Part shown: piece after piece, positions 23,991 through 36,209 of the stretch | How the letters are laid out: each line of letters opens with the position of its first letter | Position numbering within the stretch: the stretch's first letter is position 1 | Assembly: GCA_028023455.1 (NCBI GenBank) | Contig: JAQFVV010012423.1 | Location: 2,559,273 to 2,623,272, forward strand | Length of the DNA: 64,000 nucleotides | Origin: Epiperipatus broadwayi | Taxonomy: Eukaryota; Onychophora; Udeonychophora; Euonychophora; Peripatidae | Reading direction: 5' to 3' | Notes under the pieces: model-generated | What the model was told of the DNA's origin: nothing | The model's input: the letters and a program-made list of their open reading frames with translations, nothing else | The model's database searches: none | Made by a program: the position numbers and the translations under genes

Positions 23991-25079
23991 TATTGTCATT
24001 TTCAATTGCCATGGTGCCATTTTTTATTGCATATATTATTATAAAGATATGGGTTGATTGCAAATCTTAGCTGAGTTACTGTTTATTACCTGGAAATGTA
24101 ATTGCTGGTGAAGTATTAGATATGCAGCATGAGGTATATCCTGTTTATCTGTTAGTTGGATATCTTTCTGAATCAACAATCTATTTACCAATGAAAAGAT
24201 TATTATTCTATATTACATTGGTTTACTTTTCTTATACAATTGTAACTGATATAAGTGCTAAGAATGCTAAATAAGGAAAGCTTAAGAAATTTTTTTCATT
24301 ACAATAAGATAAGCAGCTTTCTATGAATATGATATCAGGATTAAGATATCAAAAGCTGCTCAGTATATTGTAATAAAAGTTTTATTCTTAATATTTACTT
24401 ACTCAGTGTTTTTAGCACTTTAATCAATTACAATGAGAGAGTTATAGATAAATAAAATTGCACCAAAATTAAACATATAAAATCGATGTGATCAAGAAAA
24501 GTAAACATGCAAAGAATAAAATTCAACTAACCTACTAGTATCAGATTACAACTGACAAAAAAAATCTGAAGAGAAGAATCTGCGAACATAAAAATTTGGC
24601 TTCACAAAGGAAAAGATTGTTTTGAAAACAGTCAAAGTTGTATTTCTTAAAAATCTCATGCATTGTAAAAACTAAAATAGTCATACAGCACAATGCTGAT
24701 AGAGCTGAATTTAATTAAGCTTTATAAAAATCTTTATTAATTATAATTAACTGAATGATTTCAATAGCAATACTTTGATAATAGAAAATATAATTTGAAA
24801 CTCTTCATCACAGTTTTTTTTCTCTTCTTATAATATTTTTTAAATATATAAAAAAAAAAAAACAATAATGAACATGTGAATTCTGAAACTATTTGAAGCT
24901 GATTTCTAGAAATATTCTATTGTCTTAAGTAAGCCAAGATGAATCAATGGAAGATGTCACAATTATTTTTGATATTTTCAGATTATCCTTGATTTGCAAG
25001 ATGGGAATAGCTTTTATAGTGATTTCTCACCAAAGACACTCCTGTTGATGACTTTTTTTCCTATGGTAATTATCAGGAA
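23991..25079. other. AT-rich non-coding DNA between Penelope pairs
   Basis: No feature was recognised. The short inverted word aaagctgc/gcagctt occurs near 24313 and 24350 within tttcattacaataagataag and its complement, so a small hairpin may exist at 24290-24380. Confidence 0.5.
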
Positions 25080-25364
25080 GGATTAAGCATTATAGTTTCC
25101 CCATTCTCAATATACTTATTAATTACTCCCTGCTCAATCCAATCTATCATATTTGATGCCATAATCCCACTTATCGAACATCCCATTATCCATTCTTTTT
25201 TATATTCTTATTATATTTTACAAACAATGTTTCACTAATTGTTATTAATCTCTTCTATTATTTTTATTCATTCTTTTGAAAATGTCCCCTCATTTTTGAT
25301 CTTTCTTACTACAATTTCAACACTTGCCTTCTTAGACACACTTTCTCTATATCAAATGATGCTA
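25080..25364 (-). pseudogene. Penelope-like reverse transcriptase fragment (minus copy)
   Basis: Read on the minus strand this gives ASFDIEKV ... near its start, then MGCSISGIMAS and DWIEQGVINKYIE, which correspond to the palm region of the reverse transcriptase. A frameshift or stop interrupts the middle. Similarity to the plus copy ends just after the segment equivalent to aaactataatgctt, before the catalytic YxDD motif, so no active site is present. Confidence 0.65.
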
Positions 25365-25379
25365 AAAAAAACTAAAAGA

Positions 25380-26770
25380 ATATTCCTGTAAGATTAATGA
25401 TGGATTTCAGTGGACATATATTAAAAGAAATATGTGATGTAATATATAAAAAACTTGCAGATAATATGGAATATGGAAAGTATTGTATAAAAAATTCTGA
25501 GAAAGTAGTAAGAGTATTAAAAATGATTAAATTAGGAATACTAATATAGCATCATTTGATATAGAGATAATATATCAAAGTATGTCTAGGAAGGAAAGTA
25601 TTGAAATTGTGGTAAGAAAGATAAAAAATAAAAAATGAGGGAAAATTTTCAAAGAAATGGATAAAAATAATAGAAGAGGGATTTATAATAATTAGTAAAA
25701 CATTGTATGTAAAATATAATAATGAATATTGGAATATAGAGAAAGGATGGATAATGGGATGTTCAATAAGTGGGATTATGGTATCAAGTATGGTAGATTG
25801 GATTGAACAGGGAGTAATTAATAAGTATATTGAACGTGGGAAATTATAAAATATTATAAATATGTAAATGATGTAATAGTAGTAAGAAACAGAAGAAGCA
25901 TAATGAAAGCATTTAATGAAGTAAATAAAATATGTTTAATATTAAATTTACAATAGAAAATAATGAAGGAGTGAAATATTTAGATTTATTAATGAAACAG
26001 ATGAGAATAGAGAAATTAGTATAAAACATTGCTTAAAGGATAAAAATATAAGGGAAATGGTACATCCAAAATTTATCAATCTTGGTGTCAGAAAATAGGG
26101 GTACTGAAAGAAATAAAAAAGAAAAATGATAGGTTTACATTGAATGAAAAGAAGGTAAAGGAGCAAAAGTTGCAGATCCAGAAGGAATACATTGAATATG
26201 GATATAATAGTAAGGTTGTAAGAAATATACTGAGGGATAGAATAGAACATAGAAAGTTAGCAATAAAAATGAAAGAAAAAATAAATGGTTTTCTATTCCA
26301 TATTTGAAGGAGCATTATAAAATTCTGAATGATAGGAAAGAAAAATAAATGAAAATATAGGTATAAGATGGAAAAAATAGCAAATAATCAAAAAAGTTAG
26401 TGAGTAATGCAAAAATGAGAAATGATAGAAGTGATAAGACAGGAATAGTTTATAAAATTATGTGCAAAAGATGTATGATGATATATATAGGTCATTCAGG
26501 AAAAAATAAGATAGAAAGAGGTAAGTAGAATGACAGAGCAATAAATAGGAGAGATATTAAGTCTGGACCATTTTGCGATTCTTTAGAAACAGAGCATCTT
26601 ATGAAATGTAAAGAAAGTATTGAGGTTATCAAGTATTGTAGAAATTATAAAAAAAGGAAAGTGTATGAGACAATGTATATACAAAAAATAAAGAGAAATG
26701 TATGAATTTAGTGCAAGGTTCAATAAAGTTGGGAGGAAAATGGGTATTAAATAAAAATTGGAATGTATGA
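25380..26770 (+). pseudogene. Penelope-like element protein, decayed (RT plus GIY-YIG)
   Basis: Reading through frameshifts and stops, this shows the order expected for Penelope-like proteins. A reverse transcriptase start with RLMMDFSGHILKEICDVIYK lies near 25400. SFDIE follows near 25550, then MGCSISGIMVS (motif B equivalent) near 25755. The catalytic box reads YKYVNDVIVV near 25860, where family members have YVDD, so the first catalytic aspartate is Asn here. Later come YLDLL-like and IKHCLKDKN segments. The GIY-YIG domain near 26440-26530 has GIVYKIMCKRC and YIGHSG, and the end reads LGGKW ... NWNV, stop at 26768-26770. Numerous stops mean it is not functional. Confidence 0.8.
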
Positions 26771-29700
26771 AAACATTTTTTAGGGTTGGGATTTGTCAAT
26801 AGAGGATGTTCTAGATGATATGTAAATCATGTGACATTTTTTGAATTATTCCAGCATCTTGACAAGTTTCAATTTTGAACGAAAGTTCATTTGGTAGAAA
26901 TAATTTTTTAATTGAGTTATGGAGTTGTCTATTAAATTGATTATATTCAGTTCAAGAGAAAATATATATATATACAATAGAATGCATTTCAAATTTCTGT
27001 CATTTTTATAATTTGTAATTTATTAATGAAATGTTTTAAAATTTAGTAGTAGTAGTAGTATATTCATTGTCATTTCATTATTAAACTGATTTTAGTATAG
27101 GTTATACTTATATGTGAAATTGTGGAACATCTGATTTACAACAAAGACTTTCAAATAGCCTCAAATTGTTTTATCGCACAAACAATTTAGTAGTTAGAAC
27201 AAATATCTAAAAAAAATAAAAGATAAGCAAACCAAACTTTCAACTGAAGTTAGCTTCAGAATGTATAAAAACAATCTCATTCTAAAAAGAAATAAAGATA
27301 TTTTGCATTGATCAATATTCTTTAGTTAGAGAAATAAAAACAACTAATTAGTGCTAGTGAAAATATTTCTTCATTCAGATTATACTTCTAGTATTCTAGA
27401 TATGTAAATCAATGATAATAAATAGTTCTGAAAAAGATCTGAATTAATGTTTTGTTATTATTCTTAAAAGAAAAAGATGTATCATCATAGGGTATCATCA
27501 GGGTCAGCTTGATATAATGACATAAAAACATGATCATTTTTTCCTTTTAGTAATATGTTGATAACATATTATTGCATAATAGTTATTATGCCCACCTGCA
27601 ACATCCATGAATTGCATTTTAGTTAATTGTTTGTAGTTACTCATTAATTAACAAGGATTAAAAAATTTACTCATAATAAGAAACGTTTTCTGTCATATAT
27701 TGCTTTTTGAAAAACTTTAAAGATTATTTTTATTCATCTTCTACTGGTCTATAGAAAGAAAAAATTAACAGATACAAATAGAAATAATATTATACTTTAA
27801 TATCTCCAGTTAAATTTTGAGCTGTTAAAAGTTTGTATTATAGTTTTTACATAATGAACTTCTAAAATAGTAATGCTTTTGATCTTCATTACTATTATTA
27901 CAGTATATAAATATATTTATTTAAAACTTTGCTGACTTATTGAAATAAAAAGACAGTTACATAAAAAATTAATTTCATCAAAGGTAAAATTTTGATATTA
28001 AATATATATGTTAATAAAAGCAGAAAATGATCATAAATAAATGGGATGGATGAATGAAATAAGAAAAGTTGCTATGGTGATATGGAATAAAAAATGTCAA
28101 ATTTGAAACGACTGAAAGAAACTTTCAGAAAAAATTCTGCAGGGGATTATTAATGGGTTAAAATAAAGGAATAGGAGTGGCGAATGTAGCTCAAATTAAT
28201 TATTCTATACTATCGTATCTTTTAATCTAACTTCATTTAAATTTTATGGAGAATAAATAATTATAACTAAATCGTTTAAACAGATATGTTCAGAATGTTT
28301 TCCATTACCAGTATCTTTAATAACAGTTAGGAAGCCTTCCAACTACAAAGATAATGGAGGGTGCTATCTGTCTGAAATTTCCGTGTTGTAATAATGTTAT
28401 CATCCCACAAAAACATCGAAAAGTTAATTTTATACGTGTGTATATATATAATATTTGTATTAATAATTAGATTAATAATTGTAATTCTAAAAGACAATCA
28501 ATTTATTATCAACTGGAAAAATAAACTTAATATTTTGTAGCGTTAACAATAATACTGAAGATAACGAAATTATATATGAATCACATCACCAACAACCAGT
28601 AATTGAAAATTTATTAATAGAAATGATTGCTAAAGTGAACTTAATGATAAAAAAAGGCAAATTAACATATTTAATTCTTCATTCTTCAAGATATATGAAT
28701 GAAAATAAGTGATAATTGTGAGTTTTCAGGCAAACCAAGATGGCAATCCGTATTTTTGATAAATTTACAGTTGAGGGAGGGGGGGGGGGTGATGATGGGA
28801 GAGGAATGTTTACAAAAAAAAAAGCCTAATAGGAAACGTATTTAATATTTACTTTTATTTTTTATTATTATAATTTTAAAAAAAATAAATCGTTGTGGAA
28901 AAATTAATTACATTAATTTACATATTTTTTGGATTAATTTATTAACAGAAAAATGAAAAAAAATATAAATACAATATTTATATTTATTCATATCAGCGGC
29001 ATGCAATCATAACGTGACCATTAATGCATATTTTTTGGGAGGACAGGATCTCATATCTTTGGCAATAGTCCACTGCATCATGATTTGTGACAGGAAATGT
29101 ATCATTATGTCAATTTACCCAAAAAAAAAAAAAAAAAAAAACTGTCGACAAACAGAAACATGTTGAATTAAACCAAAGTACGACAATGTTAAGAGTGTCT
29201 TGTCGCTTCCCATGTTATAATATAAATAAATAATAATAAAAAAATTAAAAAACTTCTTAATGAAATTTATCGGAATTTATTCCTTTTTTTTAAAAAAAAA
29301 ATAACAACAACAATTCGATTTATTAATTTTGTTTTAATTTAACAACTAACACATCTTCAATAGATTAAAGCCCTCGAATCTTTACAATTATCAAAATATG
29401 CTGTGCCATCCTAATTTGTTTGAAAACTGACAGATACCAAATAAATTTATTGATAAAATAACTGAGGGTGTTACTATAGAAGATAAACTTCCAATTGATG
29501 GAAGTCGTTTACGTTAGTTTATCACTGAAATGATAAAATGGACCACAAACACCAGATATACCTATGACATTACTGATTGAAAAGAATAATGCTAAAAATT
29601 AAATTTTATAAACATCTAAAATAAAATTGACTATAAAACATCCATTGCCTCTACTGTACAATTTTTAAACTGATGTTCCTTTTATATGGCAAAATAACGA

Positions 29701-32700
29701 TATAAAGAAGTAAATATTACTAAATTTTCAAATTAAAAGTGTGTCAATTAAATTTAATATTAGCAAACATACAATAAGTAGATGGTATTGATAGTCTACA
29801 ATGAAGACATCATAAAAATACAAAAGCATTGACAGAGTGTAAATTACCCAAAGTTCATTTTTCAAATGAAACATTTCAAAAAGGAATAAAACAGAATTAG
29901 AAGAAATAACAAAACTACAATTAGCTTTAAACAAGTTAGAAGCTAAAAGTAATAAACAAAAACACTTTGCAATCAATAAACTATGAACAAATTATTCTGT
30001 TAATTTTTTGTTTTGACAATTAATTGTAGCAAGACAAGAGTACTACTATTGATTAAATAAAAGATGGACTAAATACAAAAATGTTAATATTTTAATTGCA
30101 AAAAAAAATTAAAAAGAAAATATAGAAATTTAATGATTACATTGTTTTTAAAAATATATTTTAATATAACTGTAAACAAATAAGTTGTATGATATTTATT
30201 ATAAAAAATTTATGAAGTAAAGTATGTATTAAAACAAACAAAAAAAAAGATATCCTAAATCAGGAAATTTTAGATATCCTAACAGTTTACTAAGGAATTT
30301 AAAAGCTGATAAATAAAAAGTTTTTAAGTAATATAACATATTTTAAGAAGAAATAAAACATTTTTATCTATAGTAAAAGGTTTATTTAATGATGTAATAA
30401 TTGATTGGAAATTAACTTAACCAAATAATTTAATATCTGCATGATAAAAAAAAAACAAAACATTATAGTAAAAATTAGGATTTCATTTCTAGTTTAAAAT
30501 ATAAACTATGCTATACACTTCATATGTTTACTAATATTTAAAGAAACATTATTATTGAATACCTTACCCACGAATAAATTATGCAGGATAATTTTTTTTT
30601 TTTTTAACATTATCACTAACAATCTTTTTGAAAATTGCAATAAAAATTTACCATATTTGACAACTAAAAGCTTTAACATAAAATAATGTTTCTTCTCCAT
30701 TATAAATAATCCTTAATATTAAGAATTACCAATAATAATTATAATTTATTATCAATGAGAGTATGAAACAAATTATAAAATTTTAAGATAATTTCAGCAA
30801 TAACTTTAAAAGCTATTATTAACATTTTCACTAATACTTTAATTAATATTTTTTAATTAATTCTTTTAAAAATTAAAATAAATATAACACAATTTCTTTT
30901 CAAAACTGTTAACACCAAAACTACAAAATATGTATGATATTCACATTTATAGTATACCAAAAATATTTTAAAGACTGCAAGAACTAAACAAAGTACAAAT
31001 AAAATGAAAAATGTAAAAAAATGATATAATGGACATGAAGCAAAAATTAAAATAAATGAAAATTGGAAAAATTAATGTGAAAAAAAGTCATTTTATGTTT
31101 GTAGATTTTGTCTTTTGATACTTTGTTCTCCATCATGTTTTAGAAACAGTTTAGTAAGATTTAAAAATATGATAACTGATAAACAATAATAATGAGCTGT
31201 TTAATGAACATAGAAATTTATTTTATACTCTATTAAAATTAGATTTAATAAGAATTTTTTTTTTTAGATTTAAAAAAAAAAATTATTAAGGGTTTTGCTT
31301 AAAATGCAGCATTATGAAGATCTGAAGCTGGCTATTTACAAATAAAAAACAGAAAGCTTGAAAGTTTTAAATATGTTAATAAATAATGAAATATAACAAA
31401 ATAGATATATTTAAAAAAATAAAGAAAGATCTTCTATTAAGACGATAAAAATGATGGAGAAAAATTGCATTGGCATCCTTTTAAAAATTGAAGTATTAAA
31501 AAATATCTTAAAATAGACAATAGAGGGGGAAAAAACAGAAAAAGAAATTAATAAAACTACTTGAAAAATAAAGAAGAGGTGAGGAAGAACTAGGAAATGC
31601 TATCAACATTGAAGTTTGAGATCAACTTTTTGATGACTGACAAATGATGATGGTACAGGAGTTTACCTTTGTTAAAATTCTTACTATATTGTTCTATAGT
31701 TTTGAGTAGTAAATATAATTAGACTATTTTAAATAAATATTGTTTAAATTTTATTATGGATTATGACTTTTTATAAAAATTGAGTCCAATAAAGTTGTGC
31801 CTAGTAAAAACTTAATTATTTGTTGATAGCATAATCAAACTTCATGCTGATAAAGTACTTGCTCCAGAAGTACATTTGTTAAATAGTTTGTTCACCCATT
31901 GGTACATTGAAATGCATATATGTAGAAGTAATTTATTCTAGATACACTAAAGTTATTTTTTTACACAACCATGTTAACAGCAGAAATATAATGCAAATTC
32001 AAAAAATGTATTTAGTTAATTTACTATATTTAACTCATATATACAGTATTATCATACAAAATGATAAAAAAACATTACAATGACCTTATTTTTTGCCATT
32101 TGATTTTCATTAATCCCCATAGTAAGAACTGCCATTTGTTCTGTGATATTACAATGTGAATTGCTTAATCTGGGATTGCCTTTGCTACTTTGTATATTTT
32201 TAAAATTACATTCTTTTTTAAAAAAGAATTCCATATTTAGTATTTAGATCACTGACAATTTCACCATTCACTAAGTTAAAATTATTTTTTTTTGAACATG
32301 TTCAAGTTAATTTTCTCTTTCCACATTCTGGTTTGTGTTAAATTATTGTTTAACATACATATATTTAAAAAAATAATAATATTTTGACTATTAAAGATAC
32401 AAATATATGTAGAGGAATTAAATTGCTAACAAAAGCTTTACAAATGTTGTGATAATATCAGAGACAAGCAGAAATGATTTAAAATAACTTGCACATGTGC
32501 ATGCATCATCTACCAAGGATATTTATCATACCATTAGTGTTTATTTAACTACTTACATTTATCATTACAGCAGAAACTGTTTGCTTTACATTATTAAAAC
32601 ATAAATGCAAGCTTTTTAAAATTTACTTCATTATTTTGATATATTTATATATAGAGCTCACACATAAGCTTGTTAAATTAGGTCATGTGACATATGACTT

Positions 32701-32737
32701 GATTTCTTTGTGTATATATATATGACATATTTTGTGG
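26771..32737. other. Long AT-rich non-coding stretch
   Basis: I recognise no gene or mobile element. Simple tracts include (TA)n near 26961, (AGT)n near 27046-27060, a G-rich run at about 28772-28789 and a run of about 21 A at 29120-29140. Short ORFs here are low-complexity F/L/K/N-rich frames. Confidence 0.5.
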
Positions 32738-33132
32738 GTTCATCCATGTTAAAAAATTTAAATATTGATATATCGACATTTCAACTTGATCTCACAAGTC
32801 ATCTACTGGGTGATAAAAGATGTAATTATCCACATGTGATAATCTCTACCAGTGCAAAATTAGAGAAGCCATTGAGATACTTAAAAGGCCAGATTGTATC
32901 AATAAACACGATGATATATGGAAACTTACTTCTATTTGGAAAGATTTTTTTAAAAAACATTCTTAATTTAACATTTTTGCTATTAGTAGAATTTTAATGT
33001 TTTTTTTTTTCAAATAAGTGATTGTAGCACTTCGACAACCATCTTTCTACCTTTTATCACCCAGTAGGTGACTTGTGTGATCAAGTCAAAATGTCAGTAT
33101 ATCAATATTTAAATTTTTTAACATGTATGAAC
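32738..33132. repeat. Fold-back element, family D
   Basis: The left arm at about 32738-32830 contains aaaaaatttaaatattgata, ttcaacttgatctcacaagt and catctactgggtgataaaag. The right arm at about 33045-33132 holds their complements (cttttatcacccagtaggtg, acttgtgtgatcaagtcaaa, tatcaatatttaaatttttt). The loop is about 210 bases. The whole is about 395 bp with no other copy noticed in the window. It looks like a MITE. The 95-codon frame at 32710-32997 lies inside it and is not a gene. Confidence 0.75.
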
Positions 33133-34880
33133 TATAAACGACCCTTGAAAATCTTCATATCAACATATATATCTGTTATTTCTAATATTCTCATGGATAA
33201 ATTAATTTATAGCATTAATTTTAGGAGCTTCTGTGTAATAAAAATATAACAGCTAAATAACTGACATTTCAGTACAATAACAAGTACTTTCCTCAGAGCT
33301 TTTTCTAATATATATATATATATATGCGTGTGTGTGTGTTTAATAATATAAGTTAAAAATAAATTTTATTTTTGGCACAAATTTTATTTATGCTAAAGGT
33401 TATTAAAAATATTTAATTGTTTAAGCGTCAATATAGATATTACAAGTGTTTTATATTGTTAATTTAAGCTACTTTTGCTATACAAAGTGCATAAAAATAT
33501 TTTATGTTTAAGTCTAATGCATTTTAATACTGTAATTTGTAATTTTACATGATAAAATTCACTTTTAAATATAATTAAAGTGTATATACAAAGAAAATGA
33601 ATATAATATCTTAAATGTGGTATAAGCCTTTGAGATAATTACTTTAATACTTAGAGATTGAATGATTTTAAAAGTAAAAATTGATAATTTAACCGAATTT
33701 AATTGTGTTTATTGCATGAGTTGACAGTCATTATTTAAAGCTTAATTTAGTAAAAAACATGATGTACATCTTACAATTTTTATGTTGCATAAATGATATG
33801 CCCTCTAGAATCCCACAGTATTGTTTACTTTTAATAAATATTCATTTATGTTTTTTTTCTGTCCACAATATTATAATTTTTGTAGATATTTGTTATTACT
33901 CACATTACTAATTTACTTTCTTTTAAACATTTGAATTTAATTATACTTACTAGATAATAAATACATTTTTCTTTCCAGACTTTTAAAGTACCTTGAATTA
34001 AATTTAAAATAATCAAAGAAATTTTATTTCAATGAATAAGTGATAACATATCAGGTTCAATGTATTATATGGGTATTTGTTGGAGATGGCATTGATAATA
34101 TTTCTGCACAACCTTTAATATTATTTTTCTGGTATATACACTCATTTGATGCTGTGAAACATAACTCATGTAGTATTAATTAAAAAAGTCTCAAGAAGTC
34201 AGTACTTTTAACAGGCAGTGAAATTGAAGTAATTCAATCAAGCCTTGATATATTTGATGGAGTTAGTCCTTTGTAATCCAATTTTAGAGAATTTGACAGA
34301 TTCTTTCATAAAGATTTTTAGAATATTAAAAATTGATTTTTTGCATAGTTTATTAAAGATTCATAATTATTTTTCACAATAATTGTATAAAAATTATTAA
34401 AAAATAAAGAAACAACACGATCACACTTATTTTCTTTAAAATAAGTTTTATTTTTAAAAATGGAAGTTAATAGCACATAGTATAATATAACAAAAAAAAC
34501 CCTAGCCAGGACAATAAACACACCTTGTGAAATTGATTACTAATGTCTTTACAGATACTGTGTAAGGATAGTTTGAAATATTCTGAAAATTGTAAATGCA
34601 ATTTTAATTTTTAAAGCAGAATTTTATAGATTTATCAGTGCTTTACATTTATTTGCTTCTATTTAAAAATATATTTCAGTCAATGAAGATTCACCAATTT
34701 TTTGGAGAACTTGCTGTTTTTTGTACTCATTGCATACTCTGTTAATTATTATTTTTTCATTATTTGTAAAGTTTAAATATAATTTTTTTAAATGTTTTTT
34801 GTTTATAAAATTATATTTCTTATAAATCAAGTTCAGTTTATTGAATTGTAATAAAAAAAAACTTTAATATTAAAATCAAA
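33133..34880. other. AT-rich non-coding DNA with (TA)n(GT)n
   Basis: Only a microsatellite at about 33307-33339, (TA)n followed by (GT)n, stands out. No gene was recognised. Confidence 0.6.
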
Positions 34881-34884
34881 TGTT

Positions 34885-35115
34885 GAACATTTGCAAACAA
34901 TGGCCACCAGGGCTGAAAAAAAAAATAACCTATTGAAACAGTAAGATTCGTATTCGAATCTTAAGTTTCACCTTTTTCTGTCGTCTCTCACTGACCGGTC
35001 TATCCCGCCCAAATTTAAACTTTTTGATATCGAATTGTGTGTGTAACAATATTAAAAATGTATAAATATATGTAGAATTCAGCATAAACACGCACACATT
35101 TCGATCTCAAATTAA
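34885..35115. promoter_or_regulatory. CpG-bearing segment, possible old promoter
   Basis: CpG is rare in most of the window but clusters here (ttcg, gtcg, ccgg, ccgcc, atcg, acgc within about 200 bases). The segment includes a GC-box-like tcccgccc near 35004-35011, an aacaatggcc word near 34898, and a small perfect hairpin aagattcg-tatt-cgaatctt at 34943-34962. It opens the 34.9-37.6 kb block that carries coding-like pieces. I cannot show a start site or direction, so this is only a suggestion. Confidence 0.2.
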
Positions 35116-35582
35116 ACGCAATAAATAGGGATAAAATAATATAATTTAGGTTTCTTTTAGTTATATAATTTTGTATAATTTTAATCATTTATTTTGCATT
35201 ATAAAGTTTGTATTTGTTGTTTTGTTTAAATTTCGTTTAATAATAATTCTAAAAAAATATGATGTAATATTTAATTAAAAGTTAAAATAATCTTATGTTC
35301 CCTTTTTGTCTTTGAAATTGAAAAGCATCGGTCAGTGATAGATAATAGATTAATTAAAGAAAAATTCCCCAAAATATAATTAGTAAATGTAAAATGTAAA
35401 CAATAGAATGGCAGCTTTCTTTAATTAAAAAAAAACAACAAAATGCATTGATTATCCTCAGGGCAGATTAAGTATAACCTAAAATGTCTTAACAAAAATG
35501 TGAAAGATCAAGATAAAAAAAGAGGCCATCTTAGACTTGTGGGAGACATTCACTTAAACTTTAGCTTTGCTCTCGATCACTG

Positions 35583-35835
35583 AGTCTCCCAAAAATATAA
35601 AAATAATTTGTTCCTGCCAAGGTATGACCGAGTAAAGCACCTAGATTATTCTCCATCGGGAGATGGCCTATCGGATGCCAAACTTTCCATTGCCCGTCAT
35701 AAATTTACCATGAAGATCTGCTGCCTGAAATGAATGAAAAAGCTGCTGCTGTCATGAAATTAAATGAATATCTAAATACAAGAAAGAATTGCCACTCATG
35801 AACTATTTGCTACTAAACAATGGACTCAGAAAACT
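35583..35835 (+). pseudogene. Unassigned coding-like fragment, frameshifted
   Basis: After a TGA, a frame of about 50 codons reads LFLPRYDRVKHLDYSPSG and then DGLSDAKLSIARHKFT. It stops at about 35732, while another frame continues with EDLLPEMNEKAAAVMKLNEY. The residue composition is balanced, unlike the L/F/K/N-rich frames around it, and the DNA is less AT-rich. An aaaacag/gtacctg word at about 35848 could be a donor. I do not recognise the protein. It may be a broken gene or retroposed copy, or chance. Confidence 0.3.
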
Positions 35836-36131
35836 TCTTATAAAACAGGTACCTGTCTGTGTTCAAACTCTAGAGTACTCTAATAATATGCTATAGCTTT
35901 TCTTCATACTACTTATCTAAATTGTAAAATGTAAAAACTATCATTTGTATAACTAAAATTGAATAATTAATTTAATGTGTAAATTTCTCTAATAATCTAG
36001 CTTACCTCACTCTATCTTTCTTGGGTGTGTATTTCTATAATCTACATTTTTATCTATAGTTATTATTTAATTATTGCATGCTCATAATTGTCTCAATTTT
36101 CAAAGTTTAAATCTATGATCGCTTGAAACAA

Positions 36132-36206
36132 TGAATGCGTGTCAAATTTTCATTAATATTTACTTTCCTTAATAACTTCACTTTCATATAAATCGACACG
36201 CATTCA
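36132..36206. repeat. Inverted repeat with 12-bp perfect arms
   Basis: tgaatgcgtgtc (36132-36143) and gacacgcattca (36195-36206) are perfect reverse complements, 51 bases apart. They contain CpG, in contrast to the AT-rich spacer. They lie just left of the CpG-richer block at 36.2-36.7 kb. Confidence 0.7.
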
Positions 36207-36209
36207 GTG

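Larger units (their letters stand above)
25080..26770. mobile_element. Second, older head-to-head Penelope-like pair
   Basis: 25080-25364 on the minus strand is a diverged copy of about 25543-25855 on the plus strand, covering the same part of the reverse transcriptase gene (atcatttgatatagag ... gggatgttcaataagtggga ... ggattgaacagggagtaat). The minus copy is truncated at both ends. The plus copy runs on to the protein end at 26770. The geometry repeats that of 22632-23990 about 1 kb away, but with far more decay. Both may belong to related families, since the C-terminal parts are alignable (GPF/GPY, KMKC/LMKC, GGKW). Confidence 0.75.

Noticed and set aside
32710-32997. 95-codon plus-strand ORF
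   Set aside because: It lies in the arm and loop of a fold-back repeat and has no protein signature.
34943-34962. tRNA or snRNA gene suggested by ttcgtattcgaatctt
   Set aside because: It is only an 8-bp hairpin with a 4-base loop. No cloverleaf or box A/box B arrangement could be built around it.
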